DNA from: Anagrus nilaparvatae
Taxonomy: Eukaryota > Arthropoda > Insecta > Hymenoptera > Mymaridae
DNA: 64,000 nt
Assembly (NCBI GenBank): GCA_022575985.1
Contig: JAKSXM010000147.1
Span: 20,866,001-20,930,000 of the forward strand
Reading direction: 5' to 3'
Notes under the pieces: model-generated
The model's input: the letters and a program-made list of their open reading frames with translations, nothing else
The model's database searches: none
What the model was told of the DNA's origin: nothing
In this document: one piece after another, positions 1-11,790 of the stretch
Layout: each line of letters starts with the position of its first letter
Numbering within the stretch: the first letter of the stretch is position 1
Program-made: the position numbers and the translations under genes

Positions 1-433
1 TTTTTTTTTGCAATGCAAATCGAATGTTGGAACGGCTCGTGCTGTTTTCACCTGGTGATCATTTGATCATTTGTGGAAGTAATCTTATTTTATAAGAATC
101 ACTGTGATCTTGGCCAATAGCTAGGAATGGCCTATGAGAATCCTGTTAATACGACGGGTAAAATATCATATTATGTCAGCAGACATCAGATCTGTAGGAC
201 TCGCAACGGTCCCCCCCTTGTGTCTTGCACCCAGGGTGAGGATTGCTGCGGGTCTGAATCCCCGGTCCTATTATCTTACCACTTTTTCCCATTTTATTAC
301 AGGTACACTAATTACAATAGTTATTTACAGGTTTTTTCTTTTTTCCAGGTTATCACATCGCACAGAGGGTACCCTTACCCGCATTCATTTAAGGGCGCTT
401 AGTCCAGTGACACGGGCTATTTAATTAACAAAT
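1..433. other. Leader of the first ORF, no gene
   Basis: No convincing coding sequence is visible. The stretch from about 207 to 275 is C-rich and much less AT-rich than its surroundings, then pyrimidine-rich sequence runs up to the next ORF. It may be the 5' untranslated part of the retroelement whose ORF starts at 434; that is inference from position only. Confidence 0.3.
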
Positions 434-1450
434 ATGCAAAATGATAAAACTGATATACCTCAGGCTGATAAGTCACTTGTTCAAGAAGTGTCGAATTCAG
501 CTGTCAGTTCCGATCGGGTGAAAGCCCCGGTGGCTGGCACCGGCCCCATGGATTCTGAGGGGGGCCAACAATTTTGCAAGGAGGCGGATTTAACATCATC
601 TTCCGCCCAGAGGGGATCACGTAACGAACTTCAAGCCATAGTTATGCTTGAACATATTCAGCACCCACCTCCTGCACCAGGTACAGGGAATACTGAAAAA
701 CCAAGCTATGCAGACAACCTCAAATATCTGCAGAGCTTAGCATATGGCACTGGTGGTTTTGACACGGACCAGACCTTTGATGAAGCAGTGGTCGAAAAAC
801 CCAATGCCTTCCTTCATCACATTTCTGTTCTGAAGGACGCTGTACAGGCTTTGGAAAAACACCACAAGGAAATGACGGAAGCTTATCGCAGCATGTCAAA
901 TCACTGTACAACAAAACAAAAAAATTGCGGCATGCCAATTAAAAATGGAGTAAACCTCTTCGGCAATGTGCTCATTCAACTTGAGCTAATAACGAAGAGA
1001 CTGCATGCAGAAACGCAAGATATTGAGTCTGCTCTTAAAAAAGCAGAACATAAACAGCAGGCAAAGAGAGTCCGATCGTCTTCCTCTGAGGAGAACTCTC
1101 CAGAGTCAAGACAAGATAGGAAAAGGATCCACAAGAAGAATCTCAGCAACTCTGGGGTGGAGCAGCAGAACAACGCGGAGCTCCAGGAAGAAGAAGAAAG
1201 AAGGAAAATGCTGCTTCAAGAAAACCAGAGGAAGGAGCAAGAGCAAAGGAATAAGGAGAAAGTGCGACTGGAACAGGAGGAAAAAGAGCGACGTAAAAAA
1301 GATAAACTGATCCAGGAGCAAAAGAAGAAGGCAAGTCTGCTAGAATTATACCAAAAGCAGAAGCTGCAACAGAAAAAAGGGAAATCGCCACCAGAAGTAT
1401 TTTCTTTCAAACACTCCATGGCTGATGCAAGATTCACAAATTTCCCTTAA
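434..1450 (+). CDS. Gag-like ORF1 of a non-LTR retrotransposon, probable
   Basis: An intact 338-residue ORF. The first 90 residues are Ser/Gly/Pro-rich. Residues about 130-200 form a helical segment that follows the same pattern (leader, helix, coiled coil) as the ORF1 N-terminus of the R1 element at 48.2-48.6 kb, although I see no clear identity. Residues about 205-320 are extremely charged (runs such as EEEERRK and KERRKKDK) and are predicted to be a long coiled coil or single alpha-helix. No CCHC knuckle, RRM or nuclease motif is present, and no reverse transcriptase follows. The stop codon is followed at once by a run of A. It is therefore either the 5' part of a LINE ORF1 or a retroposed or host coiled-coil gene. 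The start is the first Met of the open frame. Function unknown beyond this. Confidence 0.4.
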   Translation: MQNDKTDIPQADKSLVQEVSNSAVSSDRVKAPVAGTGPMDSEGGQQFCKEADLTSSSAQRGSRNELQAIVMLEHIQHPPPAPGTGNTEKPSYADNLKYLQSLAYGTGGFDTDQTFDEAVVEKPNAFLHHISVLKDAVQALEKHHKEMTEAYRSMSNHCTTKQKNCGMPIKNGVNLFGNVLIQLELITKRLHAETQDIESALKKAEHKQQAKRVRSSSSEENSPESRQDRKRIHKKNLSNSGVEQQNNAELQEEEERRKMLLQENQRKEQEQRNKEKVRLEQEEKERRKKDKLIQEQKKKASLLELYQKQKLQQKKGKSPPEVFSFKHSMADARFTNFP

Positions 1451-1640
1451 AAAAAAAAATATAAAAACCTTCTGCCACACGTGGGCCGAAGTATGTGCCA
1501 TACGTCGTGGAGACGTGTACCAATGGACATATGCTATACGTGCGCCACACCTCGGCAGAGCGTTTTTCCGAACGTTGCCCGAACTTCGGCCCATACTTTG
1601 CTGGCACAGTTCAAAAGTGAGCGGGGTATTTAAGAATTCT
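1451..1640. repeat. GC-rich segment with inverted repeat
   Basis: After the A-run there is a short island of much higher GC content. GGGCCGAAGT at 1483-1492 is repeated inverted as ACTTCGGCCC at 1583-1592, and GTGCCA/TGGCAC blocks lie beside both copies, so the transcript could fold into a ~110-nt hairpin. It resembles a small MITE or a structured 3' UTR. I cannot place it in a family. Confidence 0.35.
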
Positions 1641-2711
1641 TAAAAGTTAAAGAAATAAAAATATTTTTTTTATAGAATTTAAAATCATCGATATTACCAT
1701 ACACATTGCCGTATATGTTTGTAAATATTTAAACTTCAGGTTATTTACATAGTTTTAATTTAATTATTTAATATTAAAGCCTTCCCGTGTCATAATTTTT
1801 ATATTTTTTCAAATCTTTAATGTATTGCTTCCAAAAAGTTAATGCTGTAAGAAGAGTAAAATAACGTTTATTTAAGTAAAAAATTTTTATCTTTTAATAA
1901 TTTTCCTATTTTATTAAGCTGTTTCATTATTTTCTTTAACCTTCAAGAGACCTTAATATACGTCGTTAAATTTTTACATTCTTAACTTGCAACTTAACGA
2001 TAAATATGGTATAAATTTTTGCTTATTTGAGAGTTAAATATAAAAGAAATTCTCATTTTATCTAGAATTTTTTTGAAGTTTACTTCTTTCTTGTAATGGT
2101 ACACATCTCCTTTATTTTTCTACGAGGAGTTAAAATTTAAAAAATCGTCATGATAAAATCGTCATGTTAAAATCGTCATGTAAAATCGTCATGATGAAAA
2201 CGTATGGAGATTAGAAAGTCAGAATAGTGAGTTATCCCCACTTGCCGGTAAATCCGAACGTCAGCGAGGGCGCTCGGATGATTCCGGTAATAAATTTTCT
2301 TTCATTGCCGGCAGACCCCGAGCATAATCGTGGGTATTCGGAAAGATTAGAAAGATATACATTGTTGATCATAAGTACGCTCGGATGATTTCGGTGTTAA
2401 ATTTTGTAGTGATTTAAAATAAATCAATTGCAGAGTTTTTAACATTTTTATTTCTAAATTTTACTTTTATAAATTGTTTTAGAAAGAAGTAAACTTCAAC
2501 CCTTTTGTCCCTAGACAAACTGTCCGTTTTTTTCCAAATAAGTTTGTTTCTATGTGTATAAATCCTGGAATTTAAAGAGTCATTTAGATAAGTAAGGTAT
2601 CATGGGGTAAATATATTATTAATAGCTCAATTTCTCATTGTCAATAAATAAAAAAATATACTCTCTTTTAATTTTGTAATAAAGTTCTTTTAAAATATAG
2701 AAATAACTTAA
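1641..2711. other. AT-rich gene-free stretch
   Basis: No coding signal. It holds a short tandem array (listed separately) and two similar blocks near 2270 and 2380 built on GCTCGGATGATT-C-CGGT, probably remnants of an older repeat. Confidence 0.5.
2141..2194 (+). repeat. Short tandem repeat, AAAATCGTCATG unit
   Basis: Four imperfect copies of a 13-15 bp unit, AAAATCGTCATG plus one to three bases, lie head to tail. This is a young microsatellite-like expansion with no evident function. Confidence 0.8.
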
Positions 2712-3446
2712 GGTAGGGTGCTACTTGGATCGCCCGCGGTGTCAAGCAAAATCCGCAAATTAGTTTACAGGAAAACTGGGATTTAATAAATCCCAGTTTC
2801 AAGGAAAATTGGGATATAATAAATTAACTAATAAAGTATGTAAAAAAATTTTTTTAAATTAATTTTAATAATTTTTTATGTGTTTAAATTTTATTTGAAG
2901 TTTCGCCGGAAAGAGCCGATGATACTAAACTTTGGCAGTTTAGCCGATGATACTAAAGTTTTGCAGCACCTAAAAAAAAAAAAAATAAAAATATAATTAA
3001 TATGAGTATGGTTATCGCGTGAACTAAAATTTTTAATTTTGGCCACAAAAAAAAAAGTTGTAAAGATTTTAAAAAAAATTTCGAAAAAAAAAAATCACTT
3101 TTTTTTTTAAATCTTTATAACTTTTTTTTTTGCCAAAATTAAAAATTTTAGTTCACGCGATAACCATACTCATATTAATTATATTTTTATTTTTTTTTTT
3201 TTTAGGTGCTGCCAAACTTTATTTATCAATGGTATCATCGGCTCTTTCCGGCGAAAATTCTTGAACTTCAAATGAAATTTAAACACATAAAAAATTATAA
3301 AAATTAATTAAACAAAATTTTTTTACATACTTTATTAGTTAATTTATTATATCCCAAAAAATTTTTCCATTATCTCTTCCCGTTTTCCTGTAAACTAATT
3401 TGCGGATTTTGCTTGACACCACGGGCGATCCAAGTAGCACCCTACC
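2712..3446. mobile_element. Palindromic TTAA-flanked MITE (735 bp)
   Basis: The first bases (GGTAGGGTGCTACTTGG...) are repeated inverted at the far end, and the two halves pair along most of their length around a centre near 3085. TTAA stands immediately outside each end (2708-2711 and 3447-3450), the target duplication typical of piggyBac-type insertion. It contains no ORF, so it is a non-autonomous foldback MITE. The arms have diverged: there are mismatches, and a duplicated 'tcccagttt' patch occurs in the left arm only. Confidence 0.85.
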
Positions 3447-3450
3447 TTAA

Positions 3451-5835
3451 ATAAATAAGAATGAAAATAAAAAAAGAATATACAAATAAATCAATCATAT
3501 TCGTCATAAGCGTATAGCCAAGTTAGATGGTGAATTGACTTATTTTTGTAGGTGAATAAGTCAAGAATTTATTGTAAGGAAATTAAAATTTAATACACCT
3601 TATGATTCTGAACCTAAAATTTTAGTGTACTAATTATTGTTGCTATTTTTATGTGAAGGTAATAAATAATTATTAAAACAATAAATAATAATTCAAGTAA
3701 TAATTATTCACTATAGCGATTGTTTACTAAACTGGCTTCAGTCATTTGGTTTATACACCAGTATTCAAATAATTTATAAGAATCGTAATTACAGTTTTAA
3801 TAATTACAGACTGATTTTCAACCGTGATTTAAAATTTACTTTAAAATGATTTTATTTTAAAATTAGTTCTTTTTCTTTAAAGATTTAATATTTTTCAGAA
3901 TGGGGATGGTCAGGCTGGTGAAAAAATAAAAAGATCAAATGGGTAAGCATATAATTATAATATTAATAGTAAAGATTGTTTGTAAAAAGTAAGTCATATG
4001 CTCTTTTTCATTTTTAAAATTGTGCAGTAATATGTTGTCAATGCGATCTCTTTGATCATGAATACATTCGGTCAGTTAGATGTGGTAATGTTACCCCTTA
4101 GTATTCTCAACTGTTTACCATTTAGGATACTCTCAGCTCTACTTTTCTTAGTGAATGTACATGATAAAGATTCTCTCATTGTTCGATTATTATTAGTAGC
4201 TTGTTATCTTCCTAATGGTTAGTTTTTTAATTTGCGCTGATTAATTATTCGAAAAAATATTCTGTACTCATAATCTCTTTTAGGCTAATGCTGCAATATA
4301 AGAGACAAAATCGCTGTAAAAATTGACTCTCAAAATCATATTTTTGGCATCGGCTCAAAAACTATATAATCAAATAAACGCAACTTTTTTACACTTAATC
4401 AGACATATTATAACACCAAATTTTTATTATTCATAGAAACTCTTATTTTTTTACTATAATGTGCATATTTTACACAGAAAATGGTCTAAGCGTAGTGTAT
4501 AAAACAAGACGTCTGAAGTACGCACATGTGCATGTATTCAAGAGTGGACCTAATTTTGGACATTGTTGAAAAACTTTGCTCCCCGGGTTTTTTTGTAAAT
4601 TTTTGGTCATAAAAATTCCCTAGCTCTAAGATTTTTGCTTTTGCTTTGCAAAACACGTTTTTATAAATACTATATTTTAACTAAAAATAATTAAGTTCAT
4701 ACGCATTCATATTTTAAATTTTTTAATATAAAAAAGAGCAACATAAATAAGGTTAGGTATGCTGTATCCTTCCATGTTGCATATAAACAATACTATTTTA
4801 GTTCCTTTTTTTATTAATTTTGATTTTGAACCAAATTTATAGTTACTTTTCGTAAACCTGTCACCGTGTTTTTAAAAAAATAATAAATAAATAATAATTC
4901 CAAAGCGCTATATTTATAATACTCTTTTTAGGTACATAAAAGATAACCGTATTTTCATTATTATTAAATTATCTTAATAAATTATTTAGTTTAAAATTTT
5001 TGCTATCTTAGCAATGTCTATAAACTTTTCTTAAATTTTGAATATTGAAAAATTTCCAAAAACAATAACAGTAAGAATAAACACTGACAACGGCGCCATA
5101 TTTAACTTGATTCTTTATAGTCTCTATATGTGTGTCTCTCTTCTCCATGCGGAGTAACTGTATAAATTAATGTGCGCATTTTCTCGCGCAAGTAGAGGCT
5201 CCGTTTTACGTTTGGAGTACGTGCGCTGTTTACCGCCGTTTCACTTTACGTAGTTGTATTCTACGGGCAAAAAAGCTACCAGGGCTATAAACCAGTAAAA
5301 GTTTATAATTGGTTAATAGGTCGCTCCTATTTTAATTAAATTAAGCTCACTTCATGACTAAATAACTTTATAATTTTATTTCATCTTAATTAATTATATG
5401 ATGCGGTCTGGCGTTCCCCCCTACTTAAATTTTGCATTACAGATGGAAAACTATAAGTATAGAGTAAAGAAAGAAAATTTAGACTACTATTTTCATCAAC
5501 TTTACATAGCTATCCTATCTCTAAAGAGAATATAGATTAGCTAATATATTGAAAAAGTGGAAAACAAATGAAAAATTATGAAAGAATATAATTTACATTT
5601 GACTACCACCACTATCCTATCTTTAAACTAGAAGATGGGTTTGACGAGTTAAGGTCAAGAAGGGTCATACTAAATTAATAAAAAATATTTATCAATTTGA
5701 AAAAGTATTTCCTGATAAGTCTTGAAAATCGACATTACTGTTAGTAGAACCATTAGTGGATTCTCAAGGTAAAAATTGGTATCAGCACTACAAAATAAAA
5801 TTCAACCAATATATAAATTATTACATTTCCAATAG
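3451..5835. other. Gene-free AT-rich stretch
   Basis: No ORF of note, no inverted or tandem structure and no recognisable element. A patch at about 5085-5290 is less AT-rich but lacks coding character. Confidence 0.5.
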
Positions 5836-6106
5836 GGACCTTGCATAAAATTTAAAAAGCTTACTTTAGAAGTTTATAATTAATGAAAACTTTTGAATAA
5901 AACAGTTTATTTTTTCATTGCCATTTTGCAGAAATAATTATTTAAAAATTAATGTTAAATTCAAATGAAAATCACGTGATATGACGTCATTAGATTAATA
6001 GTGTCAGCGCCACGAGTGGTTAGTTCTTTAACTTCTTAGTAAACATAACTTTCTGCTGCTCACATTGTTTATATTATTTTACTCGTAAAAAATCAAATAA
6101 TAAATA

Positions 6107-7765
6107 ATGGATTCATTTGCAGACAAAATTGATTTGCAAAAATTAAAAAAATTAAATTATAAAAATTGCATAGTCCCCAGTTGCAAAAATAGAACTATAG
6201 TTACACCTACAAAGGAATTTTTGCGTGTGCCAGAAAATGAACTTTAAAGAAAAGCATGGTGTGATTCTATTGGAATTTGTACAAGAAATTGAGATTATCT
6301 TGTTATTATTGTGAAGACCATTTTGATTTGAAAGCAGATTTAGCAAACTATACGGAATATAAGTTAACGGGATGTCGTAAAAGACTTAAGGATAATGTAG
6401 TTCTGCGTTACTTTTAAAATATTACAATGAGAAATGCAGTTATGGATTCTGTGAGTTCGGAGTCTTTCATGCAAGTTGCAGATAAAACTGCTTTTGAGGA
6501 AGATTTTTCCTTACAGTTCAATGAAAATAAGTCTATCAATAATGTGTTAAACAAATATGTTCAAACTAATATCTTTACTGAAGATAAAGTTACTGAAACA
6601 GATAAATTAGTAACTGCAAATAAATACAGTGAAACTAAAATGTCAAAAAAAAGTGTTAAGCAACAGTTAAGTACCTAAAAAAGATGTTTCTTGCGATATA
6701 ATTGCTTCTATTGTTGCTTCTTTTAAAAAACTAAATTTAGAAAAAAATTAATCTACTGATATGTTCAATTCAACAACTGAAAGTTATTCTAGTGAAATCT
6801 TAGATAGTTTTAGTGGAAAAGATAGTAAAGCAACGACATCCACAGCCACTAACACTGATGAACATGTTTTTCAAAATATACTTTTTAAAGAATCAGTTTA
6901 CAATACTTATACAACAATTTTGATAGAAAATTATTCATTTATTTTTATAGGCATTTATCAAAATCTTTTGTTTGAAATTAAAATATTAAATCTATTATCA
7001 AATATTCCAGAAAAAAATATTTACCTAACACTAAAAAAATTAAAATTAGACCTTCCTTTCAGTGTATTAGCTTGTGAATTTTGGTGGTCTGAGTCTCAAG
7101 CAAGCAGAGTATTTCATGATACATTACCTACTTTAGCCAGTTTTATGAAAAAATTGATATTTTTTCCTGGCGATAAACAAATTAACAAATTTTACTTAAT
7201 TTGCCAATAGCTTTTAGGTATAGATATAAAAAAATAGAATTCCTGCTTGATTGTTTTGAAAATCAGATAGAGTAGCCTTCAGATGCTTTTTATCAAGCTC
7301 TTACCTGGTCTAATTACAAACATTGCAATACAGCAAAATATTTAATTGCTGTCACTCCTGATGGATTAATGATATTTATTTCTGTAGGTTATGGAAAAAG
7401 AACTGTTGATGTAAAGATTGTTAAAAATTGCGGATTAATGGATTAAAAACCTGAGGATTCATTTATGTTAGCAGATAGAGGCTTTAAAGAACTTGAATCA
7501 CTTTTAATTTAAAAAAAACTGTAAAATTATTGGTCCACCAAGTGTAATAGGAGGCCAAAAAAGTACAAAAAATGAAGTGAAGTTAACAAAGCAAATAGCT
7601 GCATTTAGAATTCACGTAGAAAGAGCAATTGAACGGATAAGTAATTTCAGATTTTTAGATTAGCATGCATGTGTTAATAAAGATTTAATTCGATACTTAA
7701 ATGATGCAGTTGTTGTGGTATCAGGAATAGTTAACTTGCAAGGTGCCATAATTAAACAATATTGA
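6107..7765 (+). pseudogene. THAP-domain DDE transposase, broken
   Basis: The N-terminus is a THAP zinc finger: CIVPSC, then a Trp (KAWCDS), then a frame-shifted CYYCEDHF, giving the C2CH ligand set, ending in LRYF. The middle is a Ser/Thr-rich linker with an intact stretch at 6761-7210. The C-terminal half carries the DDE_Tnp_4 (IS5/HARBI-like) fold: a Leu-Asp-Cys-Phe-Glu segment near 7240, the second Asp in LADRGF near 7470 and the Glu in HVERAIERI near 7620. Stops and frameshifts occur at about 6244, 6290, 6676, 7208, 7270, 7445 and 7510, so no full protein can be made. It would have cut and joined its own element in the nucleus. Confidence 0.8.
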
Positions 7766-8102
7766 AATTATTTATTTCTGTAGTAAATTAAAATCATGTT
7801 TGTAAAAATACATAGTTCTTTAATATGTAAATCAATAGAATATTTAATGATATTTTACTTTAAAATCTTTTTATCTTTTATTTTAATAAAGTTAATTATT
7901 ATTCATTAGTAAAGTAAAATTTATTTTATGAAATAAAAGAATATAATTTCACATAAACAGTTTATTTATTTTTTAATTTTATATTTTACAAAATTTATGA
8001 TTGTGCAATATAGTATAAAATATATCAAAAAAAAAAAACTGAATTGGCTTAAAGATATCTAAATGAACTGATATTATTTAATAAATAAAATGCATGTAAT
8101 TT
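7766..8102. other. Gap between the convergent transposon genes
   Basis: Very AT-rich 3' flank shared by the two convergent ISL2EU genes. It contains AATAAA-like sequences on both strands and nothing else that I can see. Confidence 0.4.
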
Positions 8103-9180
8103 TTATACAATCATTAACTTTATAAATGTAGATTTTTTCCAGTAATCTTTAGCTTTCTCAAGGATACACTTTAAAAAATTTTGATCATAAAAGTCTTTTA
8201 TAATAATAACTTCTTTTGATTTCTCAAAATCCGGATTAGCGATACAAAAGTAACCAAATTTATTTTTTTGCAAATAGCATTTGTAACTGAATTTGGGCTC
8301 TGTATTTAACTTGAATAGATTTGCTTTTGTAGTATCGCTGTATATTTTCTTCAGAAATGGGACATTTTACTTCAAAAACTTCTAAATCATCAAAACCACC
8401 TGGCGATGCCCCAAACATTGGATATTCACCATTTAACAAAATTCCTTATTTTTTAATCTTCGTTTTAAATTTCTTTTCAACTTCTTTTAAAACAAGTCCT
8501 TCATTTCTTTTACCTGTTTCAATAGCAAAATTAGTCATCTTATTATGTCCTAAAATACTTTCACATAAAGAGTCATCATCCACTTGACACTGAGACGCTT
8601 CATAAATTTTTGAAGCCATAATGCGACCATATCTCATTTCAAACCATAATTTACATTCGCTTTGATCTACAGCGCTTTCAAAAATTTTGTTACAAAGATC
8701 AAAGTGCAGAAAATTTTTACAATATATAAGCAAATGCTTTATAAACACTTCGGTTGCCAGGGTGCGAAGTTACCAGAAAGTGCATGGATGCCTTTTGATA
8801 ATAGCTTATATTGAAAAATTGAATTAAATGACTATTTAGAATATCATTTTTAAAATCATAATTAGTAATAATCATTTCGAAAAATTTGTCCATTACAGAC
8901 TAACTTTGATTTATATCAATGTTTTTTTTATGGCTATTTTTTTTGCTTTTAGAAAATGATTTTGTGTATTCTTCAATTGTCAAATATTTTATATTTGATC
9001 CAATTCTAGACATTTAGGTTTTCCCCAGTATAAAGCAACTACTGTTGGAGATGGTTCTTCATTTCTTCTATACAACCATGCAACAAAAGCAACCGAATGT
9101 TTACACCCACCTAATGAAGCAGTGCAGCTTGCAAATTCAGCTTTTACAATATTTTGTTCTTCTTCATTTATAATAATCTA
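8103..9180 (-). pseudogene. SWIM/YqaJ-type nuclease of ISL2EU, broken
   Basis: Read on the - strand from 9180 downward, the protein starts with a SWIM-like zinc finger (CTASLGGCKHSVAF near 9120) and a Trp-rich block ending in YWGKPKCLE. The middle open stretch (8748-8446) holds the YqaJ signature ECKLWFEMRYGRI and the following helix. The C-terminus has VEFEVKCPIS-like and KFGYFCIANPDFE segments, frame-shifted. This matches the lambda-exonuclease-like YqaJ partner protein of ISL2EU elements in arthropods. Several frameshifts and stops, plus the G-rich minisatellite just upstream of its start, show that it is dead. Confidence 0.75.
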
Positions 9181-9244
9181 CAGTTCATAATTTTTTTTTG
9201 TGAACAGATTTCTGCATTAACTTTACAAATATTAACATGGAACA

Positions 9245-9476
9245 TGTTTATAGGGAGGGGGTACTTCAGAACTTGAAAATTAGGGGGGGGGTCAAATTTG
9301 TCCTTTTTAAGGGGGGTGGTCAAATATGTCCTATTTAAGGGGGGTGGTAAAATTTGTCCTATTTAAGGGGGCTATGTCAAATATGTCCTATTTAAGGGGG
9401 GTATGTCAAATATGTCCTATTTAAGAGGGGTGGTCAAATATGTCCTATTTAAGGGGGTGGTCAAATTTGTTTATGA
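9245..9476 (+). repeat. G-rich minisatellite, ~30-bp unit
   Basis: About seven head-to-tail copies of a unit like ggGGTCAAATATGTCCTATTTAA-ggg, each with five to nine consecutive Gs. The leading block (acatggaacatgtttataggg-aggg) recurs near 50320 and 50515 with the same downstream G-rich/GTCAAA pattern, so the minisatellite sits inside a dispersed repeat. Confidence 0.9.
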
Positions 9477-9746
9477 ATACGAAATTATAACCTAAAAGAT
9501 GCTCACTCTAAAAGCAACCCCAAAAATCTTGTATGATAATATCGTTATTTACTTTACCACATTAATCATGTGACGTCATACCACGTAAATCCTCATTTCA
9601 ATACACATTAAATCTTTATAAATTTTAATTTAAATTAAAAAATAATAAGTAGTTAATTTTAAAAAAATTATTGTGGAAATATTACTTAATATGTGTATAG
9701 CATCTAAATATAAAAAAAAGATTAAATTTATTGTAATGCAAGGTCC

Positions 9747-10179
9747 TTATTATCAGAATAATACATAAGTTAATTATATAATTTATGTTTTTTTTTTTTT
9801 TTTATCAAAAAAGTTTTTGTCAAAGAAGTTTTAATTTAAAATTATTCTTACCAAGTATACTAACTAATAATCAAAGAGAGAGTGTAAGTAGTAAAGAAAA
9901 AGTTATAAAATAAATCTTTTATATTTATCAAAAATTTAGTTTAAATATGCTTGTTTTTTATTAATGTACTAGGAGGCTCCGCCTACTGCGCGCTCTGCGC
10001 GCCAATCCCCGCATAGCGCGAAGTGTAGTGAAAAGGCCCTTGTTTAGAATTCGAAATTTAAAGACAACTAATTAGAAAGAATAAAATTTTAGGCTTATTT
10101 GTTAATCATTTTTTTTTTTAAATTTAAATAATTTAACTTTGCTGTCACAATAATTTATTTTAAATGCATTTATCTCCTA
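9747..10179. other. Gene-free spacer with a GC-rich patch
   Basis: AT-rich except at 9970-10045, where GGCTCCGCC and GCGCGC-type words cluster (CTGCGCGCTCTGCGCGCC). This looks like a small fragment of another repeat. No coding potential. Confidence 0.4.
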
Positions 10180-10947
10180 AACCTTGAAAAATGGAGTGTG
10201 AATAATTGCATTCCCTTAAACATAGAAAAATGTAAGGTACTTCGAATTTCCAGATCTAAAAATCCTGTTGTTTTTAATTATTATCTCCACAATATTGATA
10301 TTGATGGTGTAAATTCATTTAAAGATTTGGGAGTTATATTTAATGACACATTTAATTTTGATGATCATATTAACTATGCAATATCTAAAGCTAAAAAATC
10401 TTTAGGCTGGCTGAAAAGGAGAACTAGTAAATTCAGAAACATACGTACTTTAACTGTTCTTTATAATTCTTATGTTTTTCCACATCTATCGTATGCTTCT
10501 GGAATCTGGTCTCCTTACACATCCAAGTCGTCGTATAAAATAGAACAAGTACAACATCTTTTTATTAAATATTTGTGTAAAAAATCGAACATACCGATGA
10601 ATTATTTTGATCATGACTATCACAGGCCCTCGGTGCGTTTTAATATTCATACTATTGAATCGCATCATAGGGTTCAAGATATGGTATTTACTCACAAGAT
10701 ATTGCATGGTTTAATCAAATGTCCACTACTTAGAGGCAAATTTAGTTTTCGAAGTATTCCCTATTCATTTCGCGAATCTAGAAGCTTGGTTGAACACCTT
10801 TCTCGCAATGACTATACTTACTTCTCTGTTATTAACCGCTGTAAAAGACTTTGGAATACTATTCCCATCAATATCCAATCAATCACGAATCCTTATACTT
10901 TTAAATTTAAAATCAAATCATTACTTCTAAAATATTATAGTTAGTTT
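10180..10947 (+). pseudogene. 5'-truncated LINE reverse transcriptase, C-terminal part
   Basis: An open frame of about 250 residues matching the end of a Jockey/CR1/I-type LINE ORF2. A WS-N-C-P-LN-EKCKVL segment begins it, then VNSFKDLGVIF, HINYAISKAKKSLGWLKR, LYNSYVFPHLSYASGIW and IEQVQHLFIKYL: the post-palm connection and thumb that follow the YADD catalytic box. The catalytic residues themselves are missing, because the copy is cut off at about 10180 as usual for incomplete reverse transcription. The apparent start at 10198 is not biological. The frame is intact to its stop, so the insertion is fairly young. Clade assignment is uncertain. Confidence 0.8.
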
Positions 10948-11790
10948 ATTTTGTTACTCTTATTTTGCAAACTTATTTGTTACTTATTGTAATTGGAAAA
11001 TTTTTTTTAATTATTATCTAGTCAAAATAATTTAATTAATTATTAAAATAATATATTTTTATATTCTAAAAAATTGATATTTATATTTTGTTATTTATGT
11101 ATTGGCCTATAGAGGCTGTAAATGTATTAATTAAATTAAATGTATTTATATGAAATCTATTGTTAACTTTTACTAATTATTTCTTATCTTTTATAAAAAA
11201 CGAATAAAATAATTTTTCTATTTTTTAAAATTTTTAAAAAGCATCTATACCTGCATCTCTTAATATTTTTTTGCCTTTCGTTAATTCTTCTAAACTTAGT
11301 ATTCCATCAGATATATATCAAAATATATTTATATTGAATGTTTTGTATTTATCAATTAATTATATTAAGTTAATAATTTTTTAAGCTTTTTTAATAATTT
11401 TATTTTTACCTGTTTTTCTTAATTCACCTATTATTTATTAATGTTTACCTTCATCATAATTTATATCTGATGCATTATTAGTATATACATCTATTTTATA
11501 TCTTTTGTCAGTTATTGAAGAGTATTAAGAGTATTAAGAGTATTAACTTTTATTTTCATTAATTGGGACAAATTTTTTAACAAATTTGTTAACCCTTTTA
11601 TTTCTAAAAATATAATTTATTGATAATAATAAATTTTTTTAATAATATATTTATTTCATTTGTATTTTATTCAAATAGTTTATATTTCTTACTTTCGTAG
11701 TAAAAACTTTAATAACTTTCTTGTAATTTAAGGTTGAATCAGGTGGATAGAAACAGCATTTTTCGGGTAAAAATTTCTGGAGATCGAAAC
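10948..11790. other. LINE 3' tail and AT-rich spacer
   Basis: The first ~200 bp are presumably the 3' UTR of the preceding LINE (CCTATAGAGGCTGTAAATG followed by AT-rich repeats). The rest is AT-rich with an AAGAGTATT triplication near 11520 and no gene. Confidence 0.45.

Larger units (their letters stand above)
5836..9746. mobile_element. Decayed ISL2EU-type DNA transposon
   Basis: The ends are inverted: GGACCTTGCAT at 5836-5846 and its complement ATGCAAGGTCC at 9736-9746. Further similarity inside (a TGACGTCA-containing block near 5980 and its inverted counterpart near 9570) suggests ~160-bp degenerate terminal repeats. Inside are two convergent broken genes: a THAP/DDE transposase on + and a SWIM/YqaJ nuclease on -. 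This two-gene pairing is known for the ISL2EU group of eukaryotic transposons. I cannot see a clear target-site duplication. The element is defective. Confidence 0.75.

Noticed and set aside
9245..9476. CRISPR-like regular repeats
   Set aside because: Units are head to tail without unique spacers and lie in a eukaryotic transposon; this is a minisatellite.
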